The position numbers were made by a program, and so were the translations under genes. Below are positions 32,953 through 42,910 of a stretch of DNA of 64,000 bases, piece after piece; the first letter of the stretch is position 1; each line of letters opens with the position of its first letter. Below the pieces are notes generated by a model. That model had not been told where the DNA came from and searched no databases. It was given only the letters and a program-made list of their open reading frames with translations. This DNA is from Asaia bogorensis. Its GTDB lineage: Bacteria > Pseudomonadota > Alphaproteobacteria > Acetobacterales > Acetobacteraceae. The stretch lies in the NCBI GenBank assembly GCA_945869965.1, contig CAMBRC010000004.1:1-64000 (forward strand). Direction: 5' to 3'.

Positions 32953-34170
32953 CTACAGTCTGAGGACTGCCTTGTTCAGGATGTTTTTTTGGATTTCGGT
33001 GGTTCCGCCGGCGATGGTGGAGGCGCGGTGCATGAGGTAGGGGGCGGCGGCGTAGCCGGCCCAGTCGGGGCCGATGCGGGATTCGTTGTTGCCTTCGCGG
33101 GTCAGGGTGTCGAGTTCCTTTGCCCAGTCGGGCATGGCGAGGGGGCCGACCGCGTCCATGATCATTTCCGAGGTGTCCTGGTTCAGCTCGCTGCCTTTGA
33201 TTTTGAGCAGGGAGGAGAACGGGTCGGGTTTGCCGTCGGATTTCTGCATCATCTTGGAGACGACGCGGAGCTGGGTGATTTCCAGGGCTTTGGCGCGGAT
33301 TTCCAGGGCGGCGACGCGTTCGCGGAACAGGGGGTCGTCGAGGAGTTCGCCGCCGTGGTTGCGCAGGCGGGGGCTGAGGTCGCGGACGTCGTGCAGGCGG
33401 GCGAGGGATTTGCCGAGGCGGGCGATGCCGGTGCGTTCGTTGCCGAGGAGGAACTTGGCGACGTCCCAGCCTTTGTTTTCCTCATAGACGCGCTGGGTCA
33501 GGGGGACGCGGACGTTGTCGAAGAAGACTTCGTTGAAGTGGTGGCTGCCGTCGATCGAGATGATGGGGCGGACGGTGATCCCTGGGGTTTTCATGTCGAT
33601 CAGCAGGAAGGAGATGCCTTCCTGGGGTTTGCGCGCCTGCGGGTTGGTGCGGACCAGCGCGAAGATCCAGTCGGCGTGGTGGGCGGTCGAGGTCCAGATT
33701 TTCTGGCCGTTGACGACGTATTCGTCGCCATCGCGGACGGCGGCGGTTTTGAGCGAGGCGAGGTCAGAGCCGGCGCCGGGTTCGGAGAAGCCCTGGCACC
33801 ACCAGATGTCCAGGTTGGCGGTGGGGGCGATGAAGCGTTCTTTCTGTTCGGGGGTGCCGAACTGGATCAGCACCGGGCCGATCATGGTGATGTTGTAGCC
33901 GGTCACCTCGGGCGCGTGGGCCAGGAGGTTTTCGTCCTGGAACATCATGCGCATGGTGGGCGACCAGTCGCGGCCGCCGTGGTCCTTGGGCCATTTGTAG
34001 GTGGCCCAGCCCTTTTTATTCAGCACGCGCTGCCAGGTGACGACGTCCTGCTTGGTGGGCGGGTATCCGAGGCGCAGGCGTTCGCTGATATGGGAGGGGA
34101 GGTTGGCGCGGATGAAGTCCCGCACTTCCTGGCGGAAGGCGTTCTCTTGCTCGGTGAAGCGCAGGTCCAT
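32953..34170 (-). CDS. Acyl-CoA dehydrogenase, paralogue of the gene at 30989
   Basis: The 405-residue enzyme is nearly collinear with the 406-residue paralogue at 30989: the same MDLRFTEQE start, WWCQGFSEPGAGSDLASLKTAA, LLGNERTGIARLGKSL and GGTTEIQKNILNKAVLRL end. ATG 34170 follows GGGAGG. The two copies flank small-protein copy B and a hairpin repeat. The substrates may differ, since the region between residues 250 and 290 is the most divergent. Confidence 0.9.
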   Translation of the reverse strand: MDLRFTEQENAFRQEVRDFIRANLPSHISERLRLGYPPTKQDVVTWQRVLNKKGWATYKWPKDHGGRDWSPTMRMMFQDENLLAHAPEVTGYNITMIGPVLIQFGTPEQKERFIAPTANLDIWWCQGFSEPGAGSDLASLKTAAVRDGDEYVVNGQKIWTSTAHHADWIFALVRTNPQARKPQEGISFLLIDMKTPGITVRPIISIDGSHHFNEVFFDNVRVPLTQRVYEENKGWDVAKFLLGNERTGIARLGKSLARLHDVRDLSPRLRNHGGELLDDPLFRERVAALEIRAKALEITQLRVVSKMMQKSDGKPDPFSSLLKIKGSELNQDTSEMIMDAVGPLAMPDWAKELDTLTREGNNESRIGPDWAGYAAAPYLMHRASTIAGGTTEIQKNILNKAVLRL

Positions 34171-34190
34171 CGTTACCTCCCGTATGCGGC

Positions 34191-34856
34191 TTAGCGTGCC
34201 GTGATGAGCACCAGTTCGCGGCGGACGTCGTCGGCCAGGCGCAGGCCGAGCGCGATCATGACTCCGCCGGCCAGCAGGTCAAGCCGCCGGGCGAGCCGGA
34301 GGTAGTGCTGGCGTGCCATGCCGGTGGAGAAGACCAGCGCGACCAGGCCGTACCACAGCCCCGACTGAAGGCCGATCACGGCGACGATGGCGGGGTAAAG
34401 CCAGGCATCGGGATGTGGCGGCACGGCGACCAGGAAGGCGCTGGTCCAGAACACCGCTGATTTCGGGTTGCTGAGCGTGGTCACCAGCCCGGCCCGAAAC
34501 GGGTTTTGGCCGAACAGTCGGGGCGGCGCGGCGGCGCCAGTGGGGGTGGGGCCGGTGGGGGTGGGGCGGAGGCCGCTTCGCAGCATGCGGATGCCGATAT
34601 GGAGCAGGTAGGCGGCGCCGGCGAGGCGCAGGAGGTGATAGAGCCAGCCCGCTTGCAGCAGCAGGGCGCCGACGCCCCACAGGCTGAGCACCACCCAGAT
34701 CAGCGAGGCCAGCACGATGCCGGCGGTTGCCAGCAGGCCGTCGCGCCGCGAGACGGTGGCGGATAGCCAGCTGACCACCACGGTGTTCGGGCCGGGGATC
34801 ATCGCCAGCAGGAGATGCATGCCGGCCAGGGTCAGCAGGCTGGTCCAGGCTTGCAC
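34191..34856 (-). CDS. LysE/RhtB family amino-acid exporter
   Basis: The 221-residue inner-membrane protein has about six helices and the LysE signature AMIPGPNTVVVSWLSATVSRRDGL near its N-terminus, then NPFRAGLVTTLSNPKSAVFWTSAF. It would export an amino acid or homoserine-lactone-like compound. GTG 34856 with an upstream GAAAGG is preferred; a TTG at 34871 is an alternative. A proline/threonine-rich loop (PTPTGPTPTGAAAPP) is longer than usual. It lies 20 nt upstream of the acyl-CoA dehydrogenase on the same strand. Confidence 0.85.
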   Translation of the reverse strand: MQAWTSLLTLAGMHLLLAMIPGPNTVVVSWLSATVSRRDGLLATAGIVLASLIWVVLSLWGVGALLLQAGWLYHLLRLAGAAYLLHIGIRMLRSGLRPTPTGPTPTGAAAPPRLFGQNPFRAGLVTTLSNPKSAVFWTSAFLVAVPPHPDAWLYPAIVAVIGLQSGLWYGLVALVFSTGMARQHYLRLARRLDLLAGGVMIALGLRLADDVRRELVLITAR

Positions 34857-34893
34857 GGTGTTGCCTTTCAAACGGCGGGCTAAAACGCAACAA

Positions 34894-34944
34894 CCCCCGC
34901 CGCAGCCGCCGCGGCGCGTGGCGCCGGGACGGTCGCAGCGGGGG
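34894..34944 (-). terminator. Candidate terminator after binding-protein gene
   Basis: CCCCCGC (34894-34900) can pair with GCGGGGG (34938-34944), with further GC pairing inside. On the minus strand the stem lies 15 nt after the stop at 34959 and is followed by TTGTTGCGTTTT, a moderately T-rich tract, so it fits a Rho-independent terminator. Confidence 0.5.
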
Positions 34945-34958
34945 CGTCGCCGGTCAGG

Positions 34959-36536
34959 TTATTCGCGCCAGACGTCCCAGTTGCGCAGGGCGTACCAGGG
35001 TTTCCAGCCTTTGAGGCTCGACTTGAAGGTCACGGTGCGGCCGGCGTCGGCGATTTTCACCAGGTAGGCTTTGCTGCGGATCGCCGTCTCGGCTTCGAGC
35101 CAGGCCGCCTTGCGGGCGCCGACGTCCATCGAGGCGAAGAAGCGGTCATAGGGCGTGTTGACGTCGGGGTCGCTGATTTTGCCGAGGCCGGAATGGCCAT
35201 AGATCAGCGGGCGCCATTGTTGCGGCCCGAGCAGCGGCTGTGAGCAGTAGCCGGTCATCGAGATATTCCAGCCGCCGTCGCCCGATGTCAGGGCATTGGC
35301 GTTGGTGATCCAGTCGGTGACGCGCATCTCGACGTTGACGCCGACCGCCTTCAGCGCCTGTTCCAGCACCAGCATCTGGGCGCGCATGTAGGCGTAGACC
35401 GAGTTGGTGTGGATGATGATCTTCTCGCCCTTGTAGCCGGCGGCGGCCAGCAGGGCCTTCGCCTTGGCCGGGTCTTTCTGGTTGTAGTACGGCTTCATCT
35501 GGTCGCCGGTGAAGTACGGGCTGTCCGAGTATAGCAGCGACGCGTTCTGGCGGGTGACCTGGCCGGAGACCTCGGCCATTTCCTCGGTGTCGACCACCGC
35601 CATGATGGCCTGGCGGATGCGAACATCGCGGGTGATCCCGTTATCGGCACGCAGGATGATGGTGTGCATGCAGCCGGGGAAGACTTTTTCGATGATGACG
35701 TCGTTGCGGCCCTTGAAGCGGTCGATCTGGTCGGCGTCGACTTCGGCCAGGTCAGCGCTGCCGGCCAGCATGGCGGCGACGCGGGTGCTGACTTCGGGCA
35801 GGAAGTTGTAGCGGATGGTGTCGAAATGCGCGGTCTTGCGGCCGGCAAAGCCGTTCGGGCCAGGGGCGGAGGTGTCGGCGGAGTAGCCGTCGAAGCGGCG
35901 CATGATCAGGTGGCTGTCCTTGACCAGCTCGCCCATCATAAAGGGGCCGGTGCCGATCACGGTGATTTCGCGCGGGCCCTTGGCGGCTTCCTCGGCGGGG
36001 ATGATCGACAGCGGGAAGCAGGGGGTCTTCAGCACCTCGAGCAGGACGGCCGAGGTGTCCTTGAGGTTGATGATGAAGGTGTAGGGGTCGGGCGCGTCAA
36101 AGCTGGCGACGTTGGCGAAGGAGGCGGCGTTCGGGCTCTGCTTGGCGTAGCGCTGGTAGGTGGCGAGCACGTCGGCGGAGGTCATTTCCTTGCCGTTGTG
36201 GAACTTGACGCCGCGGCGCAGGGTGAAGGAGAACTTCTTGCCGTCCGGGGCGACTTCGGCCTTGCTGGCGAGCATGGGTGTCGACGAATAATCGTCGCCC
36301 ATCATCATCAGGCCTTCGTACATGTGCATGCCGGTTTCGAGCTGAACCGTGGTGCAGAAATGTGCGGGGTCGAAGTGGTCCATGCCGGAGACGTGGGCGT
36401 GGATCAGCGTGCCGCCCTTTTTGGCCTGGGGGTTGGCGGTCTGGGCCGATACCGGCAGGGCGATCAGCAGCCCCGCGGCAGCCAGGCCCAAGGCGGCCAA
36501 AGTTGGGGCCCCCCACTTTGATGCAGCCGAGATCAT
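34959..36536 (-). CDS. Peptide-type ABC transporter substrate-binding protein (SBP_bac_5)
   Basis: The 525-residue protein starts at ATG 36536 after GGGAGC. It has a signal peptide (hydrophobic LAALGLAAAGLLIALP, cleavage near VSAQT) and family 5 landmarks: HVSGMDHFDPAHF, the LRRGVKFHNGKEMTSADVLATY segment and VRIRQAIMAVVDTEEMAEV. It has no adjacent permease genes, making it the second orphan family 5 binding protein in this region. The ligand is unknown. Confidence 0.88.
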   Translation of the reverse strand: MISAASKWGAPTLAALGLAAAGLLIALPVSAQTANPQAKKGGTLIHAHVSGMDHFDPAHFCTTVQLETGMHMYEGLMMMGDDYSSTPMLASKAEVAPDGKKFSFTLRRGVKFHNGKEMTSADVLATYQRYAKQSPNAASFANVASFDAPDPYTFIINLKDTSAVLLEVLKTPCFPLSIIPAEEAAKGPREITVIGTGPFMMGELVKDSHLIMRRFDGYSADTSAPGPNGFAGRKTAHFDTIRYNFLPEVSTRVAAMLAGSADLAEVDADQIDRFKGRNDVIIEKVFPGCMHTIILRADNGITRDVRIRQAIMAVVDTEEMAEVSGQVTRQNASLLYSDSPYFTGDQMKPYYNQKDPAKAKALLAAAGYKGEKIIIHTNSVYAYMRAQMLVLEQALKAVGVNVEMRVTDWITNANALTSGDGGWNISMTGYCSQPLLGPQQWRPLIYGHSGLGKISDPDVNTPYDRFFASMDVGARKAAWLEAETAIRSKAYLVKIADAGRTVTFKSSLKGWKPWYALRNWDVWRE

Positions 36537-36649
36537 GTTTTTTGCTCCCTGATGGGCCGCCCACGCGGCGTTCGGGGGAGCATAGAACAGGAGATGGGTT
36601 GTGGGAACCTCGTTTGGTGGGGAAGGGGACGGGAGGAGGGAGGAGGGAG

Positions 36650-36811
36650 GAAGCCTTCTTTTTGTGAACAAAAAGAAACAAAAAAACTTTATCCATTTAG
36701 CGAGGCTAGCGTTTCCAGAGAAAAAATCGCGGGTCCTACACTGCATTCCGTAAGATAAAACCCTAACGAATGAAGTTTTTTTGCTTCTTTTTGTTCACAA
36801 AAAGAAGATCT
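36650..36811. repeat. Inward-facing pair of family H hairpin repeats
   Basis: The 299-bp gap between the DUF1203 gene and the binding-protein gene holds a plus-oriented hairpin (36655-36678, final arm base changed) and an inverted one (36784-36807), tails facing inward. The inverted copy follows the DUF1203 stop in sense orientation; no gene ends next to the plus copy. The 76 bp between the tails is AT-richer than its surroundings and unlike the other pairs. Confidence 0.88.
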
Positions 36812-36835
36812 TTCTTTGACTTCCCGTCGGCCAGT

Positions 36836-37306
36836 TCAGACGCGTTCGACGCGGCAGAGCAGGCAGCCGGGTTTGGCGGTGTGGATGTTGACGAAGCTGG
36901 TGCGGGGGTCGGCGAGGGCGCGGGCCAGCGGGGCGTCGGCGTCTGGGCCTTCGGCGACCTGGCCGAGATCGTAGAGCACGATCTGTTCGGCGTTGTAGGC
37001 GCGGACGGAGATCAGGCTGGTGCGGATGATGTCGGCGATCTCGTCCTGGCCGGTGTAGGCGGGGCAGTCGCTGGCGTGCAGGAAGATCGGGCTGGGGGTC
37101 CAGTAGATGCCGGTGGGGCCGGGCAGGTGGTATGAGCCGAGGAGCATTTCCTCGCCCTTGGTGCCGTTGCGCAGGCAGTGGCGGCAGGGAGCGCCGGAGC
37201 CGGTGGAGATGGCGCGGCGGAGCGGGTTGCCGGCGTCATCCTGGTTGGTTTGGCGCCAGCGTTGGGCGGTTTCGGTGGGGATGGGGACGCAGCGGAAATG
37301 GGTCAT
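36836..37306 (-). CDS. DUF1203 domain-containing protein
   Basis: The 156-residue protein resembles the DUF1203 family in FRCVPIPTETAQRWRQ, PCRHCLRNGTKGEEMLLGSY and PIFLHASDC. The Cys-x-x-Cys of PCRHC, a second cysteine pair near the end (GCLLC) and several histidines suggest metal or redox chemistry, but no function is established for the family. ATG 37306 follows AGGAG. It lies 80 nt downstream of the CoA-transferase gene on the same strand, so they may be co-transcribed. Confidence 0.8.
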   Translation of the reverse strand: MTHFRCVPIPTETAQRWRQTNQDDAGNPLRRAISTGSGAPCRHCLRNGTKGEEMLLGSYHLPGPTGIYWTPSPIFLHASDCPAYTGQDEIADIIRTSLISVRAYNAEQIVLYDLGQVAEGPDADAPLARALADPRTSFVNIHTAKPGCLLCRVERV

Positions 37307-37386
37307 GGGCGGCTCCTGTTGGTGGAGCCTTGGTAGGGCGGCGGCCGGGGGCGGACCATCCGGGTGTTGCGGTGGGTCGCGTGGGG

Positions 37387-39828
37387 CTATCCGCTCTCGC
37401 GCAGGCGGGCGGCGCTGCGGGGGGCGCGTTCGCTGGTTGGGATTGGGTGTTCGCCGATGATGCGGTCGGCTTCGAGGCGGTCGAGCTCGGCGGGGGGGAG
37501 GTTGAGGATGCGCGACAGGACTTCGCGGGTGGATTGGCCGAGGGTTGGGGCGGGAGAGCGGATGGGGTAGGGGGCGGCGTTTTCGCGGAAGGTTGGGGTG
37601 GATTGCCAGTGCCGGCCGAGGATGGGGCGGTCGATCTCCTGCCAGAAGCCGCGGGCGAGGAGGTGGGGCTCGGCGGCGATCAGCTCGTTGAAGCCGCGGG
37701 CGACACCGGCGGCGATGCCGGCGGCTTGCAGGGTGGCCATGGCGTCTTCCGGGGGCTGGGTCTCGGTCCAAAGGGTGATGGCGGCTTCCAGCTCGGCCTC
37801 GCGCAGGCGGCGGCCGGCGGCGGTGGCCAAAGTGGGGTCGTCGCCGAAGTCGGGGCGGCCGATGATGCGGCAGAGGCGGTGGAAGGCAGCGTCGTTGGTG
37901 ATGGCGATGACGAGCCACTGGTCGCGGCCGGTGCAGCGGAAGGCGCCGTGTGGGACGAAAAGCGGGTGGCGGTTGCCCAAGCGCTTGGGCGGGGTGTTGT
38001 GGGCGGATTGGTGGATGATGCCGGTGGCGGCGAGGGGGAACATGCATTCGACCTGACTGAGGTCGATGAGTTGGCCACGGCCGGTGCGTTTTTTATGCAG
38101 GAGGGCGGCGATGAGGGCGGCGGCGGCGTTGAAGCCGCCATTGGGGTCGCCGCCGGCGACGTGGTTCATGGTGGGGGGCCAGCCTTCCTCGCCGGTGATG
38201 CTGGGCAGGCCGGAGCCTTGTTCGAGGGTGGAGCCGTAGGCGCGGGTTTCGGACCAGGCGGTGCCGGCGGCGTAGGCGGGCATGGTGACCATGACCAGGT
38301 CGAGTTTGATGCGGACCAGGTTTGGGTAGTCGAGGCCGAGCTTGGGCAGGACGCCTTGGGAGTAGTTTTCGACCACGGCGTCGGCGGTCATGACCAGCTG
38401 GCGGGCGAGGTCGGCGCCGGCGGGGCGGGTGAGGTCCAGCGTGATGCCGGTCTTGTTGCGGTTCAGGGCGTTGAAGTTGAGGCGGGTCTCGTAGACGTTG
38501 TCCTTGATCGCCTGGTCGGAATAATCGTGGCCGCGCCACCAGTCGGGATAGGCGCGGCCTTCGATCTTGATGACTTCGGCGCCGAGGTCGGCCATCTGGC
38601 GGGTGGTGAGCGGGCCGGCCCAGCCCATGGCCATGTCGACGATGCGCAGGCCGGCCAATGGGAGCCCGGTTGGGGCGGGGGCGGGCGTGCGCGGGCGGGG
38701 TTCGGGCAAGGGCATGGCGTTGTCGGCGCCGGCACGTGGGGCGGTGCCGGTGGCGGCGGGCGGGGTGTCGTTGAGGTGTTGGGGGAGGACGGGGGCGCGG
38801 AATTCGGCGGTGCCGATCTTGACTGTGCCGATGGCGCCGCGGGCCTGGTGGACCGGTTCGGCGAGCAGGTCGGCCATGGTGGGGACCATCACCAGGGGGA
38901 TGCGGCGGCGCAGGCCCTCCTCGAACCATTCGCGGGTGGTGCGGGTCAGCAGGATCGGGCCGTGGATGGCCTCCAACTCGTCGGCGGCTTCCAGGCGCTG
39001 GGGCGAGGTCGCGAAGCGGGGGTCTTCGGCGAGGTCCGGGCGGCCGAGCAGGTGGCACCAGTTGCGCCACTGGTCGGGGGTCAGGACGGTGATGCCAAGC
39101 CAGCCGTCGCTGCATTTGTAGCAGCCCATCGGGAAGGTCGGGTACCAGCGGTTGACGCCGCGGCGCTGTTCCGGCGGGCCCGGGGCGAAGGTGATGACGG
39201 CCTGGTATTCGGCGATGACGGCGTTGGCGTCTTGGGCGGAGATTTCGAACATGCGGCCGGCGCTGCCGGACCACAGCGACGCGACGGCGGCGATGAAGGC
39301 GGTCAGGCCGTGGGGGGCGAAGCCTTGGTAGTCCGGCATCATGGCGGGGTGTTCGACCGGGCCGGTGTTTTTCACCAGGCCGGCGAGCGCGCGCATTGTG
39401 GAGTCGGTGGCGGCGTGGTCGCGGTAGGGGCCGCTGAGGCCGAACCAGGAGAGCGAGACGATGTGCAGTCCGGGATGGGCGGCGCGCAGGGCGGCGTGGC
39501 CGGTGGTGGGGTCGAGCTGTTCGGCGACCGGGCGGCCGTCGAGCAGGACGTCGCTGGCCGCGAGAATCGCGCGGGCGCGGGCAGGCGTGGCGGTCAGGCT
39601 GCGCTTGTTGGTGTTGAGCCAGGCGAACCAGCCGCTTTCCTGCTGACCGGGTGCTGCTTCGACCAAAGGCGGGAGGTGGCGCAGGGGGTCGCCGCCGGGC
39701 GCCTCCAGTTTGACGACCTCGGCGCCGAGATCGGCGAAGAGTTTGCCGGCGTAGGCCAGCCCTGCCCCTTCGCCGAGTTCGGCCACGCGGATGCCGGCCA
39801 ATGCGCTGTTGGTTTGCGCAGCACTCAT
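37387..39828 (-). CDS. Class III (CaiB/BaiF) CoA-transferase, two domains in one chain
   Basis: At 813 residues this is twice the normal family length. The first domain opens IRVAELGEGAGLAYAGKLFADLGAEVVKLEAPGGD, and the second, from about residue 400, opens LRIVDMAMGWAGPLTTRQMADLGAEVIKIEG. Where family members carry the catalytic Asp (GYDLLAQAMSG-type segment), domain 1 has ATDSTMRALAG with the Asp, and domain 2 has AYGSTLEQGSG, which aligns with Gly there. So only domain 1 may form the acyl-Asp intermediate, if this hand alignment is right. It should move CoA between carboxylic acids; the substrates are unknown. ATG 39828 follows GGAGGCG. Confidence 0.85.
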   Translation of the reverse strand: MSAAQTNSALAGIRVAELGEGAGLAYAGKLFADLGAEVVKLEAPGGDPLRHLPPLVEAAPGQQESGWFAWLNTNKRSLTATPARARAILAASDVLLDGRPVAEQLDPTTGHAALRAAHPGLHIVSLSWFGLSGPYRDHAATDSTMRALAGLVKNTGPVEHPAMMPDYQGFAPHGLTAFIAAVASLWSGSAGRMFEISAQDANAVIAEYQAVITFAPGPPEQRRGVNRWYPTFPMGCYKCSDGWLGITVLTPDQWRNWCHLLGRPDLAEDPRFATSPQRLEAADELEAIHGPILLTRTTREWFEEGLRRRIPLVMVPTMADLLAEPVHQARGAIGTVKIGTAEFRAPVLPQHLNDTPPAATGTAPRAGADNAMPLPEPRPRTPAPAPTGLPLAGLRIVDMAMGWAGPLTTRQMADLGAEVIKIEGRAYPDWWRGHDYSDQAIKDNVYETRLNFNALNRNKTGITLDLTRPAGADLARQLVMTADAVVENYSQGVLPKLGLDYPNLVRIKLDLVMVTMPAYAAGTAWSETRAYGSTLEQGSGLPSITGEEGWPPTMNHVAGGDPNGGFNAAAALIAALLHKKRTGRGQLIDLSQVECMFPLAATGIIHQSAHNTPPKRLGNRHPLFVPHGAFRCTGRDQWLVIAITNDAAFHRLCRIIGRPDFGDDPTLATAAGRRLREAELEAAITLWTETQPPEDAMATLQAAGIAAGVARGFNELIAAEPHLLARGFWQEIDRPILGRHWQSTPTFRENAAPYPIRSPAPTLGQSTREVLSRILNLPPAELDRLEADRIIGEHPIPTSERAPRSAARLRESG

Positions 39829-39855
39829 GGGCGCCTCCTGCCTCAGACGGGGTGG

Positions 39856-40092
39856 CTAGACCTCGAGGATGACGACCACCTGGTCTTCGGCCACGGCGTC
39901 TTCTTCCTTGACCAGGATCGCCTTGACGCGGCCGGCCTTGGGGGCGTCGATGGGGATTTCGGTCTTCATCGATTCCAGGATGAGCAGCGTGGCCTCGGCC
40001 TCCACCGTGTCACCGACGGCGACTTCGATCTTCCATACCTTGGCGTTGAGGTCTGAAAGCACCTTGAGCTCGGCCAAATCCACCACTCCCAT
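39856..40092 (-). CDS. Biotin/lipoyl carrier protein, single-domain
   Basis: The 78-residue protein is a stand-alone biotinyl domain with the attachment motif ESMKTE (Lys43) inside the usual eight-strand hammerhead sequence. The Thr after Lys is less common than the Met of canonical biotin sites (EAMKM) but occurs in stand-alone carriers. It would shuttle a carboxyl group for an acyl-CoA or pyruvate carboxylase encoded elsewhere. ATG 40092 follows GGGGAGCC. It lies 27 nt before the CoA-transferase gene on the same strand, suggesting joint work on an acyl-CoA. Confidence 0.8.
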   Translation of the reverse strand: MGVVDLAELKVLSDLNAKVWKIEVAVGDTVEAEATLLILESMKTEIPIDAPKAGRVKAILVKEEDAVAEDQVVVILEV

Positions 40093-40187
40093 ATGTCGGC
40101 TCCCCTGCGGGGCCATTGTCGACATTGGAGAAGCGCGCGCCGGGGTCGTCAACCCCCGGGTACCCAGATGCGCCGGGCGCCAAGCGG

Positions 40188-40226
40188 ATAAAAGTTTTTT
40201 GGTTCTTTTTTTCAAAAAAGAACGCG
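40188..40226 (-). repeat. Variant H hairpin repeat (GTTC type)
   Basis: The arms GTTCTTTTTT and AAAAAAGAAC around TC (40202-40223) lie 9 nt after the stop of the acetyltransferase gene, in its sense orientation, followed by CCAAAAAACTTTTATCC. This is a sequence variant of the CTTCTTTTTGT family with the same length and tail. Confidence 0.8.
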
Positions 40227-40231
40227 CTTTT

Positions 40232-40744
40232 CTAAAGCTTCAAGTGCTCCGGGATGACCAGGCCGAGGCGCAAAGGCACATGCCAATCCTCAGGCACATC
40301 GCGCACCCGGCGGAAGCCGACGCGCAGGTAGTTCGGCATGGCGCGCGGGTGGTCGGCGGTGCAGGTGTTGACCGTCACAGCGCGCGGCCCCATGCGCCAG
40401 CAGGCGTCAACGGCGTGGCGCAGGAAGGCGTGGCCCATGTTTTGGCCGACCGCCTGGGGCATCAGGCCGAAATAGCTGAGGTTGACGCCGGGCCAGGGGT
40501 TGCGGTCCAGCTCGTAGAAGCCGAGCAGCTCGCTGTCACGTTCCAGCACGTGGATCGAGATTTGCGGGTCGCGCAGCAGGGCGGCGAGCTGGCGGTCGGA
40601 CAGGGTGCGGCGGAGCCACCAGACGTAGTCGGCGCCGACGGTGTGGTAGAGCGTGCGGTATAGTTCGACCGGGCAGTTCGCCACTTGGCGCACGGTGACG
40701 CCGGGGGGCAATACGGGTGCGGGCTCCGTTGGTGGGCGTTCCAT
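40232..40744 (-). CDS. GNAT family N-acetyltransferase
   Basis: The 170-residue protein has a GNAT fold: [19 protein letters not shown] strands, the acetyl-CoA binding turn around [16 protein letters not shown] (a degenerate Q/RxxGxG/A loop) and a late [10 protein letters not shown] segment. The target is unknown. The ATG at 40744 begins shortly after rpoD ends, 62 nt away on the same strand, so it may be read through from the rpoD transcript. Confidence 0.78.
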   Translation of the reverse strand: MERPPTEPAPVLPPGVTVRQVANCPVELYRTLYHTVGADYVWWLRRTLSDRQLAALLRDPQISIHVLERDSELLGFYELDRNPWPGVNLSYFGLMPQAVGQNMGHAFLRHAVDACWRMGPRAVTVNTCTADHPRAMPNYLRVGFRRVRDVPEDWHVPLRLGLVIPEHLKL

Positions 40745-40806
40745 GCGCAGGAACGTCACGACCACGCCGACACGGACAACAGGTTCCACAGCAGGCTCGG
40801 GACGGC

Positions 40807-42768
<1,962 letters not shown>

Positions 42769-42878
42769 GGATTAGTTCACTCCAATGCGAGGGAGCCGCG
42801 GAAATAGGTCATAGGGCAGCAGCAGGCCGCGGAGGCAGGTCGGCGGGGTCGGCAGGTCGGCAGATGGCTATCGTCGCC

Positions 42879-42910
42879 AGTCTCAGTCATCAGTCTCAGT
42901 CATCAGTCTC
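42879..42910. repeat. Tandem 13-bp repeat spanning the dnaG stop codon
   Basis: AGTCTCAGTCATC occurs twice in direct tandem (42879-42891, 42892-42904) with a partial third unit (42905-42910). The dnaG stop codon is at 42896-42898. Slippage here would change the last residues of primase or the length of its 3' untranslated region. Confidence 0.85.

Noticed and set aside
37132-40056. A 974-codon plus-strand open frame antisense to the CoA-transferase gene
   Set aside because: It is valine/glycine/alanine-rich with no domain, and the opposite strand encodes a clear two-domain CoA-transferase. Long antisense frames are expected at this GC content.
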